Positions 26,939 through 35,637 of a stretch of 64,000 bases of DNA are shown here, one piece after another. The position numbers were made by a program, and so were the translations under genes. The DNA comes from Brachyspira aalborgi. GTDB lineage: Bacteria; Spirochaetota; Brachyspiria; Brachyspirales; Brachyspiraceae. Within the stretch, counting starts at the first letter, position 1, and each line of letters begins with the position of its first letter. The stretch covers positions 2,066,423 through 2,130,422 of the forward strand of contig NZ_SAXU01000001.1 in NCBI RefSeq assembly GCF_008016455.1. Reading direction: 5' to 3'. The notes beneath the pieces are model-generated. The model made no database searches. It was given only the letters and a program-made list of their open reading frames with translations, and was not told the DNA's origin.

Positions 26939-28012
26939 TTATAAGTCGTTTTTAAGCGTTCCTTTTTGATAAGATATATTTGTAGCTTCCTGTAAAGCTG
27001 CATTTTGTTTATTTATATCTCTATAAGTATTAAACCAATCTATTATATCGGATTTTTTTTCTTTCAAATATTCCGTTTCAATTCCAATATCTCTCAATCT
27101 AACTCCCGCCCAATATTTAATAAAATGTTCGCTTACAGAAGAGTTTATTCCCAAAACATCTCTTTCGTCAAATAAATATTTCGCCCATTTAATCTCTTCT
27201 GCGACAGTATAGTCAGTCATTTCTTTTGCAGTTTTATCAAACCATCCGTTATCGAATAAATGTTTGAATTCTTGATTTCCTTCTTTTCTGAGTATCGATA
27301 AAACATTTTTTCCCGTAGGAACATGAACATTTAATTCGTCATGAGCTATAAGTTTTATTGTTTTTGTAAATCCCGTAATCGCATCGCCGTAGCTATTATT
27401 AATAGTAAAAGTCACCAAAAATGAAAAAGGAAATTTAACGCTTTCAAGCAAATATATTCCCGTTAGCAATTTCAAAACCGCTTGCTTTTTTTCGTCTAAA
27501 GAAACTTTTGAAGCTTCTATATTGCATAAAGTATCAACGCAATCGAAAAGTTCAACTTCTTTCTCCATTCTATGTTTTACAAATTCATCATTATAAACCA
27601 AATCCAAAGTTTCCGTAGCCTGCTGAGCGAAAACCTCCGAAAGTCCATAAGAATAAGACTCCGCATGAATAACTTCTTCAATGGCGATTCTCGAATATAA
27701 AATAGACCAAATAGAACTCGAAACTATTCTATTTAAAATTGATGCAAATCCGCTCGTCACTCCGCTATCCATTAAAGTTTGATAAGCGATATTTAATTTA
27801 AAAGCCCTTTGAGCGTCTTCAGGCAGAGAAGAAAATCTTGTTTTGTCCGATTTATAATCTACCTCTTTTGAAAACCAAGTATTTCCTTCGCTCGCTTCTT
27901 TTAATTTTCTCGCAACCTCATGGCTTATAGAGTCGATTCTTATATAATGCCCGAAATCTCCAAAAAATATTTTTTCATTCTCGGGCTTTTTATCTATATC
28001 AATTACTTTCAT
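26939..28012 (-). CDS. nrdB: ribonucleoside-diphosphate reductase beta subunit
   Basis: 357-aa ferritin-like small subunit that holds the di-iron centre and tyrosyl radical for NrdA. Ligand and radical residues are visible: the first-helix Asp in YQTLMDSG; EEVIHAESYSY, where the spacing E-x2-H-x3-Y matches E. coli Glu115, His118 and Tyr122; a Glu in NIEASKVS; and KLIAHDELNVH near the end. The Tyr shows a class Ia/b-type radical rather than a Tyr-less class Ic enzyme. It is first in the nrdBA operon. Confidence 0.94.
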   Translation of the reverse strand: MKVIDIDKKPENEKIFFGDFGHYIRIDSISHEVARKLKEASEGNTWFSKEVDYKSDKTRFSSLPEDAQRAFKLNIAYQTLMDSGVTSGFASILNRIVSSSIWSILYSRIAIEEVIHAESYSYGLSEVFAQQATETLDLVYNDEFVKHRMEKEVELFDCVDTLCNIEASKVSLDEKKQAVLKLLTGIYLLESVKFPFSFLVTFTINNSYGDAITGFTKTIKLIAHDELNVHVPTGKNVLSILRKEGNQEFKHLFDNGWFDKTAKEMTDYTVAEEIKWAKYLFDERDVLGINSSVSEHFIKYWAGVRLRDIGIETEYLKEKKSDIIDWFNTYRDINKQNAALQEATNISYQKGTLKNDL

Positions 28013-28050
28013 TAAAATTAATACCTCTTCAATAAATTAACATAATATAA

Positions 28051-28079
28051 TATTCTATTTATATTTTTTAATTTGTCAA
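28051..28079 (-). promoter_or_regulatory. promoter of nrdBA
   Basis: On the minus strand TTGACA (28079-28074) and TAGAAT (28057-28052), spacing 16, about 40 bases before the nrdB ATG. No NrdR box pair is obvious. The rest of the gap to rbsD (28080-28338) is AT-rich without an ORF or recognisable structure. Confidence 0.65.
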
Positions 28080-28338
28080 ATTTTTATTCGTTTTTGTAGT
28101 GATATGAAAGATTTGCATATTAAATATAAAATAAATCAAAAAATTTTAATCTATGGTTTTAATTTATTATTATAAAAATATTATAAAAAATATTTATTAG
28201 AATTTAAATTAAGTCGTAATAATTTATATTTTTATCTCAAAAATCATTCAGAATATGTATTTATCTATATATAATATCATATTTTTATATATTTTAAGAA
28301 AATTAATTAAATTTTTTCTAAAAAATTACAGAAAAAAC

Positions 28339-28367
28339 TTGACAAATAAAAAATAGTTTGCTATACT
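28339..28367 (+). promoter_or_regulatory. promoter of the rbs operon
   Basis: TTGACA at 28339-28344 and TATACT at 28362-28367, spacing 17. A second TATAAT follows at 28374-28379. The ATG of rbsD is at 28408. Confidence 0.78.
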
Positions 28368-28407
28368 ATATGGTATAATCTATTTGAATATTTGGATTTA
28401 ATAAACT

Positions 28408-28803
28408 ATGAAGAAAAACGGAATTATAAATAGCGATATTTCTAAAGTATTATCGTATATGAGACATACTGATTTGATATGCATATCGGATTTAGGATTG
28501 CCATGTCCAGAAAATATAAAAACTATAGATTTATCGTTAAAATTAGGCTATCCATCTTTTATGGAGGTATTATCTGAAATAATGAAAGATATAAAAATAG
28601 AACATATAATACTTGCGGAAGAAATAAAAGATAATAATAAAAAAGTTTATAATAAAATTTTAAGTATGTTTAAAGATATATCAAAAGAATATATAAGTCA
28701 TACTGATTTTAAAAATAAAATTTCGTATTGTAAAGCTATTATTAGAACGGGAGAAGCCACTCCTTACGCTAATATAATATTGCAATCCGCATGTATATTT
28801 TAA
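28408..28803 (+). CDS. rbsD: D-ribose pyranase
   Basis: 131-aa RbsD converts beta-pyran to beta-furan ribose so that RbsK can use it. Motifs: MKKNGIINSDISKVLSYMRH with the catalytic His, DLICISDLGLPCP, and near the C-terminus RTGEATPYANIIL. Length fits. First gene of the ribose operon; rbsA starts 11 bases after its stop. Confidence 0.93.
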   Translation: MKKNGIINSDISKVLSYMRHTDLICISDLGLPCPENIKTIDLSLKLGYPSFMEVLSEIMKDIKIEHIILAEEIKDNNKKVYNKILSMFKDISKEYISHTDFKNKISYCKAIIRTGEATPYANIILQSACIF

Positions 28804-28814
28804 TAGGACTGATT

Positions 28815-30302
28815 ATGAATATAGAAATGAAAAATATTATAAAATCTTTTGGCGGTATAAAGGTATTAAATAACGCCGAATTTTTATTATCTAACGGAGA
28901 GATACATGCCCTTATGGGAGAAAATGGAGCAGGAAAATCTACTCTTATGAAAGTATTAACGGGAGTATATACTAAAGATTCTGGACAAATATTTATAGAT
29001 AGTAAAAATATTTCATTTAATCATCCTAAAGAAGCCGAAGAATACGGAATAGTTTTTATATATCAAGAATTAAATAGTCTACTTGATATGACAGTAGAAG
29101 AAAATATATTTATTGGTAAAGAGATATATAATAAATTTGGAATTTTAGATAAAAAATCTATGCAATTAAAAGTTAAAGAAACTCTTTCTAATTTGGGAAT
29201 AAATTTGAATGTAAATCAAAAATTATCCGATTTATCGGTAGGACAAAGGCAAATGGTTGAAATAGCAAAAGCTTTAATATCCGATATAAAGGTTATAATA
29301 ATGGACGAGCCAACCGCCGCATTAACCAATAATGAAACGGAGCATTTATTTAAAATAATTAAATCATTAAAACAAAATGGAGTGTCAATAATTTATATTT
29401 CTCACAGAATGGAAGAAATTTTTGAATTATGCGATAGAATTACCGTAATGAGAGACGGCGAATTCATAGGAACAAAAAATATAAAAGATACTTCTATGAA
29501 TGAAATTATAAATATGATGATAGGTAGAGATATTGGAGATAGATTTCCAAAAACAGAAAATAAAAAACTTGGAGTTGCTTTAGAAGTTAAATCTTTGTCT
29601 TCAAATCACTTTTTTAAGGATGTTTCTTTTAATTTACATTACGGAGAAATTTTAGGCGTATATGGGCTTATGGGAGCTGGCAGAACCGAAATTATGAAAA
29701 GTATATTTGGAGTATTGCCTATAGATAGCGGTAATATAGAAATAGAAGGTAAAAAAGCGTTTATAAAAAGTCCGCAACAAGCTATAAAAAACGGAATAGG
29801 ATTTATTACCGAAGATAGAAAGACGGAAGGTTTAATGTTAAATGAAAATATAAAAAATAATGTTTCTTTAAATAATTTTAATAAAATAGTTAACGGTAAT
29901 TTTTTAATAAATAATAGCAAAGAAAATTTTATAAGTTCTTTTGCAGTTAGAGATTTTAATATTAAATGCAGCGGTATTAATCATATATGCAATAATTTAA
30001 GCGGAGGAAATCAGCAAAAAGTTATATTTGCAAAATGGATAATTAGCAATCCTAAAATACTTATATTGGATGAACCGACAAGAGGAGTAGATATAGCCTC
30101 CAAAAAAGAAATATATTCCATGATGGATAATTTAGCTTCTAAAGGCATAGCAATACTTATGGTTTCTTCAGAATTACCTGAAATAATAGGCATGAGCGAT
30201 AGAGTTATGGTTATACATGAGGGAAAGGTAGCTGGATTTTTAAATAGAAATGATGCAAACGAAGAAAATATTATGGTGCTTGCCACTGGAGGTTTATTAT
30301 GA
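28815..30302 (+). CDS. rbsA: ribose ABC transporter ATP-binding protein
   Basis: 495-aa double ATPase of the sugar (CUT2) ABC family. First cassette: Walker A GENGAGKST, signature LSVGQRQMVEIAKAL, Walker B VIIMDEPTAAL. Second cassette: degenerate P-loop GLMGAGRTEIMKS, as usual in CUT2, signature LSGGNQQKVIFAKW and ILILDEPTRGVD. The ATG at 28815 is chosen because MNIEMKNIIKSFGGIKVL is the normal N-terminus; an upstream ATG at 28791 would overlap rbsD. It overlaps rbsC by 4 bases. Confidence 0.95.
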   Translation: MNIEMKNIIKSFGGIKVLNNAEFLLSNGEIHALMGENGAGKSTLMKVLTGVYTKDSGQIFIDSKNISFNHPKEAEEYGIVFIYQELNSLLDMTVEENIFIGKEIYNKFGILDKKSMQLKVKETLSNLGINLNVNQKLSDLSVGQRQMVEIAKALISDIKVIIMDEPTAALTNNETEHLFKIIKSLKQNGVSIIYISHRMEEIFELCDRITVMRDGEFIGTKNIKDTSMNEIINMMIGRDIGDRFPKTENKKLGVALEVKSLSSNHFFKDVSFNLHYGEILGVYGLMGAGRTEIMKSIFGVLPIDSGNIEIEGKKAFIKSPQQAIKNGIGFITEDRKTEGLMLNENIKNNVSLNNFNKIVNGNFLINNSKENFISSFAVRDFNIKCSGINHICNNLSGGNQQKVIFAKWIISNPKILILDEPTRGVDIASKKEIYSMMDNLASKGIAILMVSSELPEIIGMSDRVMVIHEGKVAGFLNRNDANEENIMVLATGGLL

Positions 30303-31234
30303 AAAATAAAAATATAATACAATACCTGCAGGATTACGGCTCTTTTATAGCTTTAATTTTTTTGGTTATAGTTATTGGCGCAATAAGTCCCGATTTTAGA
30401 ACTGTTAATAATTTCTTATCTTTGCTTCGTCAATCCGCTATTAACGGTTTAATAGCTTTCGGTATGACTTGCGTAATTCTTACTGGCGGAATAGATTTAT
30501 CGGTAGGTTCTGTTCTCGCATTAACTAGTATAATTTGCGCTCATACAATAAAAATTGGACTACCCGCTCCATTATCTATGTTAATAGCTTTAATATTTGG
30601 AATTATATTAGGAACTATAAGCGGATTAATGGTGACGAAATCAAGATTACAACCTTTTATAGCGACTCTTATCACTATGACGGGATACAGAGGATTGACA
30701 ATGATTTTAAGCGGAGGTAAGCCTATTTCAAGATTGGGTAATAATTTACTTTTAAATCAAATAGGTAAAGGTTCTTTTTTAGGCATTCCTATTCCCGTAT
30801 GGATATTAATTATATTTTTTGCCATATTTTTATTTGTATTAAAAAAGACAGTATTAGGCAGACAAATTTACGCTACAGGAAGCAATGCAAAAGCGGCGGA
30901 ATTGGCTGGCATAAATATAAATAATATAAAATTAATAGTTTATGCCGTTTCTGGATTTATGGCTTCGTTGTCTGGTTTAATATTGGTTTCAAGGCTCGGT
31001 TCGGCTCAACCTACACTTGGCAGCGGTTATGAGCTTGACGCTATTGCAGCGGTTGCTTTAGGCGGAACAAGTATGAAGGGTGGAAGAGGAAAAATAACGG
31101 GAACTTTAATAGGAATACTTATTATAGCGGTATTAAATAACGGTTTAAATATTATAGGAGTATCTTCATACTATCAAGATGTAGTTAAAGCTTTAGTGAT
31201 ATTTTTAGCCGTAATTTCTGATAGAAATAGGTAG
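30299..31234 (+). CDS. rbsC: ribose ABC transporter permease
   Basis: 311-aa CUT2 permease with eight to ten hydrophobic segments in the inner membrane. The family loop GGIDLSVGSVLALTSI and the C-terminal AAVALGGTSMKGGRGKITGT (the ATPase contact) are both present. ATGA overlap with rbsA shows coupled translation. Confidence 0.95.
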   Translation: MKNKNIIQYLQDYGSFIALIFLVIVIGAISPDFRTVNNFLSLLRQSAINGLIAFGMTCVILTGGIDLSVGSVLALTSIICAHTIKIGLPAPLSMLIALIFGIILGTISGLMVTKSRLQPFIATLITMTGYRGLTMILSGGKPISRLGNNLLLNQIGKGSFLGIPIPVWILIIFFAIFLFVLKKTVLGRQIYATGSNAKAAELAGININNIKLIVYAVSGFMASLSGLILVSRLGSAQPTLGSGYELDAIAAVALGGTSMKGGRGKITGTLIGILIIAVLNNGLNIIGVSSYYQDVVKALVIFLAVISDRNR

Positions 31235-31278
31235 ATAATAAAAATAAATATAAAAAATTTAACAAAAGGAGAATAAAA

Positions 31279-32160
31279 ATGAAGAAAACTCTAATTATTA
31301 CATTATTATCGATTCTTATTTTATCTTGCAAATCTGGAGAAAGTCAAGATAATAAGATAACGGTTGGGTTATCCGTTTCAACTTTAAATAATCCATTTTT
31401 TGTAAGTCTTTCAGACGGAGCAAAACAAAAAGCGAAAGAACTTAATATTAATTTAAGCGTAGTTAATGCTTCCGATGATACGGCAAAACAAACTAGCGAC
31501 ATAGAGGATTTAATTTCTAAAAATGTTCAAGTCATAATAGTTAATCCTGTAGATTCTGACGCCGTAGCTCCAGCGGTTTTAGACGCTATTAACGCTAATA
31601 TTCCCGTTATAAGCGTAGATAGAGGAGTAAACGGTGTGGAAGTTACAAGTTCGATAGCTTCGGATAATGTCGCAGGAGCTAGATTGGCGGGAGAATATTT
31701 AATTGAGCTGATAGGAGAAAAATCCAAAGTCGCCGAACTTATAGGAATTCCTGGCGCTACCGCTACTATTGATAGAGGGAAAGGTTTTCATCAAGCCGTA
31801 GACGGAAAATTAAATATAGTTGCAAGTCAAACCGCTAATTTCAATAGAGCCGAAGGTTTAACCGTAATGGAAAATATACTTCAAGCTAATCCTGACTTAA
31901 AAGGAGTATTTGCTCATAATGACGAAATGGCATTAGGCGCTTTAGAAGCTATTCAATCGTTAGGAAAAAATATAGTCATTATAGGATTTGACGCTACGGA
32001 CGATGCAGTTTATTCCGTAAAAATGGGAACTATGAAAGCTACAGTCGCTCAACAACCTGAACTTATGGGAGCGATAGCAGTTGAAACCGCTTTAAAAATA
32101 ATAAACGGAGAAACTGTCGAAAAAACTATACCCGTAGATATTACTTTGATAAAAGAATAA
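31279..32160 (+). CDS. rbsB: ribose-binding lipoprotein
   Basis: 293-aa periplasmic-binding-protein family 1 receptor that hands ribose to RbsAC. The signal peptide ends LILSC (Cys17), so it is lipid-anchored, as expected in spirochaetes, rather than freely periplasmic. VGLSVSTLNNPFFVSLSDGA is the family start; ligand-site residues appear in VDRGVNGVEVTSSIASDN and FAHNDEMALGALEA. AAAAGGAG precedes the ATG. Confidence 0.93.
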   Translation: MKKTLIITLLSILILSCKSGESQDNKITVGLSVSTLNNPFFVSLSDGAKQKAKELNINLSVVNASDDTAKQTSDIEDLISKNVQVIIVNPVDSDAVAPAVLDAINANIPVISVDRGVNGVEVTSSIASDNVAGARLAGEYLIELIGEKSKVAELIGIPGATATIDRGKGFHQAVDGKLNIVASQTANFNRAEGLTVMENILQANPDLKGVFAHNDEMALGALEAIQSLGKNIVIIGFDATDDAVYSVKMGTMKATVAQQPELMGAIAVETALKIINGETVEKTIPVDITLIKE

Positions 32161-32182
32161 AGTTAATAAATTAAACTTATCT

Positions 32183-32227
32183 TTATTATGGAGTAATAGT
32201 TAATTAAAAATTATTACTTCATAATAA
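32183..32227 (+). promoter_or_regulatory. intercistronic hairpin between rbsB and rbsK
   Basis: TTATTATGGAGTAATA (32183-32198) pairs with TATTACTTCATAATAA (32212-32227) with one G-U pair, a 16-bp stem and 13-base loop. It lacks a T-run, so it is more likely an mRNA-stability or processing element that keeps rbsB mRNA high relative to rbsK. Confidence 0.55.
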
Positions 32228-32256
32228 TGCCATTAAAAAGAGAGATTTAAATAATA

Positions 32257-33141
32257 ATGAAAAAAATTTTAGTAATAGGCAGTATAAATAAAGATTTGGT
32301 AATAAACGCTCCAAGATTTCCTAAAGAAGGCGAAACAATACTTGGAAAAAGTTTTTATACTAATAATGGAGGCAAAGGCGCTAATCAGTCGGCGGCTATA
32401 GCAAAGTTAGGCGGAGATATAAGCATACTCGGAGCTGTGGGAGATGATAATTTTGGAAAAGATTTATCTTATTCTCTATCGTCAAATAAAGTTAATATAG
32501 ACAATCTTATAATTAAAAAAAATGTTTCTACGGGAATAGCCTTTATTACGGTTATTGAAAGCGGAGCAAATAATATAATAGTATCTCAAGGAGCTAACGC
32601 TTTAATTACTAAAGAAGACATTAAAGAAGAATTAATTAATAAATACGATATTATAGTTATGCAATTAGAAATTCCTTTAGAGATTGCAAAATATTCTGCA
32701 AAGATTTCAAAAAAACTTAATAAAATAGTCGTTCTAAATCCTTCGCCTGCAATAAAATTAGACAAAGAATTTTTAAGTTATATTGATATTCTTATTCCTA
32801 ACGAAACCGAAATAAATATAATTGGAGGAATAGATTATGTTTTTGATTGCGGAGTTAAAAATATTATTTTAACTTTAGGCAAAAAAGGTTGCGAATTGAT
32901 AACTAAAGAAAATAATAAAATTAACAGAAAAACTTTTAACGCTTATAATGTAGAAGTTGTCGACACTACGGCGGCGGGAGATAGTTTTTTAGGCGGAATA
33001 GTTAGAATGTTAGCGGAAGATAAAACTATTGAAGAAGCGATAACTTTTGCAATGAAAGTCGCCAATATAACGGTTACAAGAAAAGGCGCTATAGATTCTA
33101 TTCCGACTTACGAAGAAGTAATTAATAAAAAATGGAATTAA
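32257..33141 (+). CDS. rbsK: ribokinase
   Basis: 294-aa PfkB-family kinase: D-ribose + ATP to ribose-5-phosphate. Signature 1 region FYTNNGGKGANQSAAIAKLG binds the sugar; signature 2 DTTAAGDSFLGGIVRM holds the catalytic Asp and the anion hole. NPSPAIKL and PNETEINIIGG are typical. It ends the ribose operon 97 bases behind rbsB after a hairpin. Confidence 0.93.
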   Translation: MKKILVIGSINKDLVINAPRFPKEGETILGKSFYTNNGGKGANQSAAIAKLGGDISILGAVGDDNFGKDLSYSLSSNKVNIDNLIIKKNVSTGIAFITVIESGANNIIVSQGANALITKEDIKEELINKYDIIVMQLEIPLEIAKYSAKISKKLNKIVVLNPSPAIKLDKEFLSYIDILIPNETEINIIGGIDYVFDCGVKNIILTLGKKGCELITKENNKINRKTFNAYNVEVVDTTAAGDSFLGGIVRMLAEDKTIEEAITFAMKVANITVTRKGAIDSIPTYEEVINKKWN

Positions 33142-33234
33142 AATTTTCTTAAAATAATTTAAATAAAAAATTTTTGCAATTAATAGATTTTCATTATAGA
33201 ATTATTCGATAATTTAAAAGTAATAGGAATTATT

Positions 33235-34110
33235 ATGGAAATATCTGAAAAAACTTTGAAATTCTTACTCAATATGCAGCAAAACGAAATAAACGAATAT
33301 CATGTTTATTTGAATTTGGTAAAATTCGTTAAAAAAGAAGACGACAAAAAAGTCTTAACGGATATAGCGAAAGAGGAGTTGATTCATTCAAAAACTTTGG
33401 AAAAATATACTAATAAAAAATTGAAACCTCAAAAATTAAAAGTTTTTAAATTCTTTATTTTAAGCGTTCTTTTTGGCTACACTTTCGTAATTAAGATAAT
33501 GGAAGGCGGAGAGAAAAACGCCGAATATATTTATTCAAAAATAGAAGAAGAAATTCCAGACGCTAAAAAAATCGCGTTCGAAGAAGACGAACATGAAAAT
33601 AAATTAATAGCGATACTTGACGAAGAGAGATTAAAATATATCGGCTCTATGGTTTTGGGTTTAAGCGATGCTCTCGTTGAAATAAGCGGAACTTTGGCGG
33701 GATTAAGTTTTGCATTGCAGAATAATAAACTTGTAGCTTTATCGGGAATAATAACGGGAATATCGGCGACTTTATCAATGGCTTCTTCAGAATATCTTTC
33801 TGCAAAATCGGACGGAAATAAAAACGCTTTTAAGTCTTCTTTATATACGGGAATAATTTATTTGTTAACCGTAAGTTTTTTAATTACGCCTTATTTAATT
33901 TTTCCAAACGATAAATGCGTTTATGCTTTAATTACTATGATTATTATAGTTATTTGTATAATATTTATTTTTACTTATTATGTTTCGGTTGCAAAAAGTC
34001 TGCCTTTTAGAAATAGATTTTTTGAAATGGTAAGCATAAGTTTAACGGTTGCAGGAATAAGTTTTTTTATAGGAATTTTGGTTAAAAACTTTTTAGGAAT
34101 AGACATTTAA
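33235..34110 (+). CDS. ferritin-like/VIT1 fusion (MbfA-type iron or manganese exporter)
   Basis: 291 aa. Residues about 1-130 form a rubrerythrin-like four-helix di-iron domain with metal ligands in NEINEYHVYLN, AKEELIHSKTLEK and EEDEHENKL. Residues about 135-291 are a CCC1/VIT1 membrane domain of five hydrophobic segments, starting GSMVLGLSDALVEISGTLAG and including MASSEYLSAKSDGNK. This fusion is known as MbfA, which exports iron from the cytosol in other bacteria. The di-iron domain is probably the sensor. Followed by the YcxB-like gene after 2 bases. Confidence 0.85.
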   Translation: MEISEKTLKFLLNMQQNEINEYHVYLNLVKFVKKEDDKKVLTDIAKEELIHSKTLEKYTNKKLKPQKLKVFKFFILSVLFGYTFVIKIMEGGEKNAEYIYSKIEEEIPDAKKIAFEEDEHENKLIAILDEERLKYIGSMVLGLSDALVEISGTLAGLSFALQNNKLVALSGIITGISATLSMASSEYLSAKSDGNKNAFKSSLYTGIIYLLTVSFLITPYLIFPNDKCVYALITMIIIVICIIFIFTYYVSVAKSLPFRNRFFEMVSISLTVAGISFFIGILVKNFLGIDI

Positions 34111-34112
34111 TT

Positions 34113-34634
34113 ATGATTAAAGAATTTAAATACAAAATTGAAATAAACGATTTTATAGATTTTCAACTTCATTACTTAAAAACAAACTCTCAAATTAAAT
34201 CTTCCGCTAAAAAAAGCGTTATAATTTTGATAGCGATTTATATATTAATATTTATAGCGATTATTTTATTTTTCAAAGGCGATAATTATTTTATAATCGT
34301 TCCTGCAATTTTACTTTCCGCTTTATTTTCGTTAATACAAATAAAAACTTATAAAAATCGTTTGAATAAAAAAATAATTAAAAAAATATATCAATATGTA
34401 GATGATAGAAAACTTGACGGAGTTTTTGGCGATAAAATTTTAACTATATGCGAAGATAAAATAATTTTCAAAGAAGACAGAGGCGAGATGACTTTTAATA
34501 AATCGGACATAAAAAATATAGATTTTAGCGAGAAATCAATTTTTATTTATACCGATAATACTTCGGCTATAATTATTCCAAAAAGTTATTTGAGTAAGGA
34601 AGATATTGATTTTTTGATTAATTATAAGAATTAA
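34113..34634 (+). CDS. YcxB-like membrane protein
   Basis: 173 aa. Two adjacent membrane segments (about residues 35-52 and 58-75; VIILIAIYILIFIAIILFF) sit in an N-terminal part with KYKIEINDFIDFQLHYL. The C-terminal domain (ILTICEDKIIFKEDRGEMTF, then YTDNTSAIIIPKSYLSKED) is the YcxB type, a small PH-like domain. It starts 2 bases after the MbfA-like gene and is probably co-transcribed. The role is unknown. Confidence 0.72.
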   Translation: MIKEFKYKIEINDFIDFQLHYLKTNSQIKSSAKKSVIILIAIYILIFIAIILFFKGDNYFIIVPAILLSALFSLIQIKTYKNRLNKKIIKKIYQYVDDRKLDGVFGDKILTICEDKIIFKEDRGEMTFNKSDIKNIDFSEKSIFIYTDNTSAIIIPKSYLSKEDIDFLINYKN

Positions 34635-34670
34635 TTTTTATATTATGTAAAATTAATCGAATTTTTTTAT
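34630..34670 (+). terminator. rho-independent terminator after the YcxB-like gene
   Basis: ATTAATTTT (34630-34638) pairs with AAAATTAAT (34649-34657), followed by CGAATTTTTTTA. It overlaps the stop codon and isolates the repeat-bearing unit that starts with a new promoter at 34681. Confidence 0.65.
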
Positions 34671-34680
34671 TAATAAACTA

Positions 34681-34708
34681 TTGACAATTATTTACAATAT
34701 GTTATTAT
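34681..34708 (+). promoter_or_regulatory. promoter of the (CAACT)12 mini-ORF
   Basis: TTGACA at 34681-34686 and TATTAT at 34703-34708, spacing 16. AGGA at 34725-34728 and an ATG at 34735 follow. Confidence 0.7.
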
Positions 34709-34734
34709 ATAAATATAATTAAGTAGGATTTTTT

Positions 34735-34809
34735 ATGTCTGCATCAACTCAACTCAACTCAACTCAACTCAACTCAACTCAACTCAACTCAACTCAACTC
34801 AACTTGTAG
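34735..34809 (+). CDS. mini-ORF encoded by a CAACT repeat
   Basis: ATG TCT GCA leads straight into twelve CAACT units, so the peptide is MSA followed by turns of STQLN, then Leu and a TAG at 34807-34809: 24 residues in the present phase. It has promoter, AGGA ribosome site and start codon. One extra unit would move the stop to 34856-34858; one fewer would stop at 34812-34814. No recognisable protein continues in any phase, so this is either a switch/leader or the head of a gene whose body is lost. The methyltransferase at 34904 has its own ribosome site. Confidence 0.5.
   Translation: MSASTQLNSTQLNSTQLNSTQLNL
34745..34804 (+). repeat. pentanucleotide tandem repeat (CAACT)12
   Basis: Twelve perfect CAACT units directly after a start codon. 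Unit length 5 means gain or loss of one unit changes the frame. It shares the CAAC core with the minus-strand (CAACG)7 at 39323-39357. Confidence 0.97.
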
Positions 34810-34825
34810 TTTAAATAAATTATTT

Positions 34826-34834
34826 TGGTATAAT
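34826..34834 (+). promoter_or_regulatory. extended -10 promoter for the 34904 methyltransferase
   Basis: TGGTATAAT (extended -10) at 34826-34834, about 70 bases before the ATG at 34904; AGGAG at 34886-34890. Confidence 0.5.
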
Positions 34835-34903
34835 ATATTTAAATCCTCGTATTACTGACTTTTATATTTTTGAAAATAAAAATATAGGAGTTAATAATAC
34901 AAA

Positions 34904-35473
34904 ATGAAAGAAACTATTTTAGATAAATTTTTAAGAAAATATAGAATAAGAATGGTTAAACCGACTATAGAAAAATATAATAATTGTAGATTATTGGATG
35001 TAGGTTGCGGTTGGGAAGCCAAATTATTAAAGTCGATAGAAAATTATATAGATTATGGAGTAGGAATAGATTTTAAACCTCCAAAATTAAAAACTGAAAA
35101 ATTAGAAACTATCAAATCGGTTTTAGAAAAAGAACTTCCTTTTGAAAATGAAAGTTTTGATGTGGTTACAATGTTAGCTGTATTGGAGCATTTAAGTTAT
35201 CCTGAAGATATTTTAAAAGAAATTCGCAGGGTTTTGAAAAAAGATGGAAGATTAATAATAACTGTTCCTTCAAAAATAGCAAAACCTATATTGGAATTTT
35301 TAGCTTATAATATGCATGTTATTGACAGGCTTGAAATAGAAGACCATAAAAAATATTATAATAAAAAAGATATATTTGAAGCTGCTGAAATTTCTAATTT
35401 TATAGTTGAAAAACATAAATATTTTCAATTAAGATGCAATAATTTTGCAATTTTGAAAAAGAATATTAATTAG
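34904..35473 (+). CDS. class I SAM-dependent methyltransferase (type 11)
   Basis: 189-aa methyltransferase. Motif I is RLLDVGCGWEAKLL, the acidic end of strand 2 is YGVGIDFKPPK, and motif IV/post region is FDVVTMLAVLEHLSYPEDIL, followed by EIRRVLKKDGRLIITVPS. These are the marks of the UbiE/type 11 group. Substrate is not visible; in Brachyspira such genes often act on surface glycans or lipids. AGGAG precedes the ATG. It lies just downstream of the CAACT repeat unit. Confidence 0.85.
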   Translation: MKETILDKFLRKYRIRMVKPTIEKYNNCRLLDVGCGWEAKLLKSIENYIDYGVGIDFKPPKLKTEKLETIKSVLEKELPFENESFDVVTMLAVLEHLSYPEDILKEIRRVLKKDGRLIITVPSKIAKPILEFLAYNMHVIDRLEIEDHKKYYNKKDIFEAAEISNFIVEKHKYFQLRCNNFAILKKNIN

Positions 35474-35637
35474 TTTTATATTTTAATATTATTTTTACAT
35501 AATTATCGGTTTATAAAGTTTGTTTTATATGTATAATTAAATAGCTATAACTTTATTTATATAACTTGATTTTATCTTAAATTCATTGTATTATATATTA
35601 AAAAAATAAACGCTAAAATCGATTCGGGGAATAAATT

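Noticed and set aside
34745-34804. CRISPR array
   Set aside because: Five-base perfect tandem units with no spacers; no cas genes in the window.
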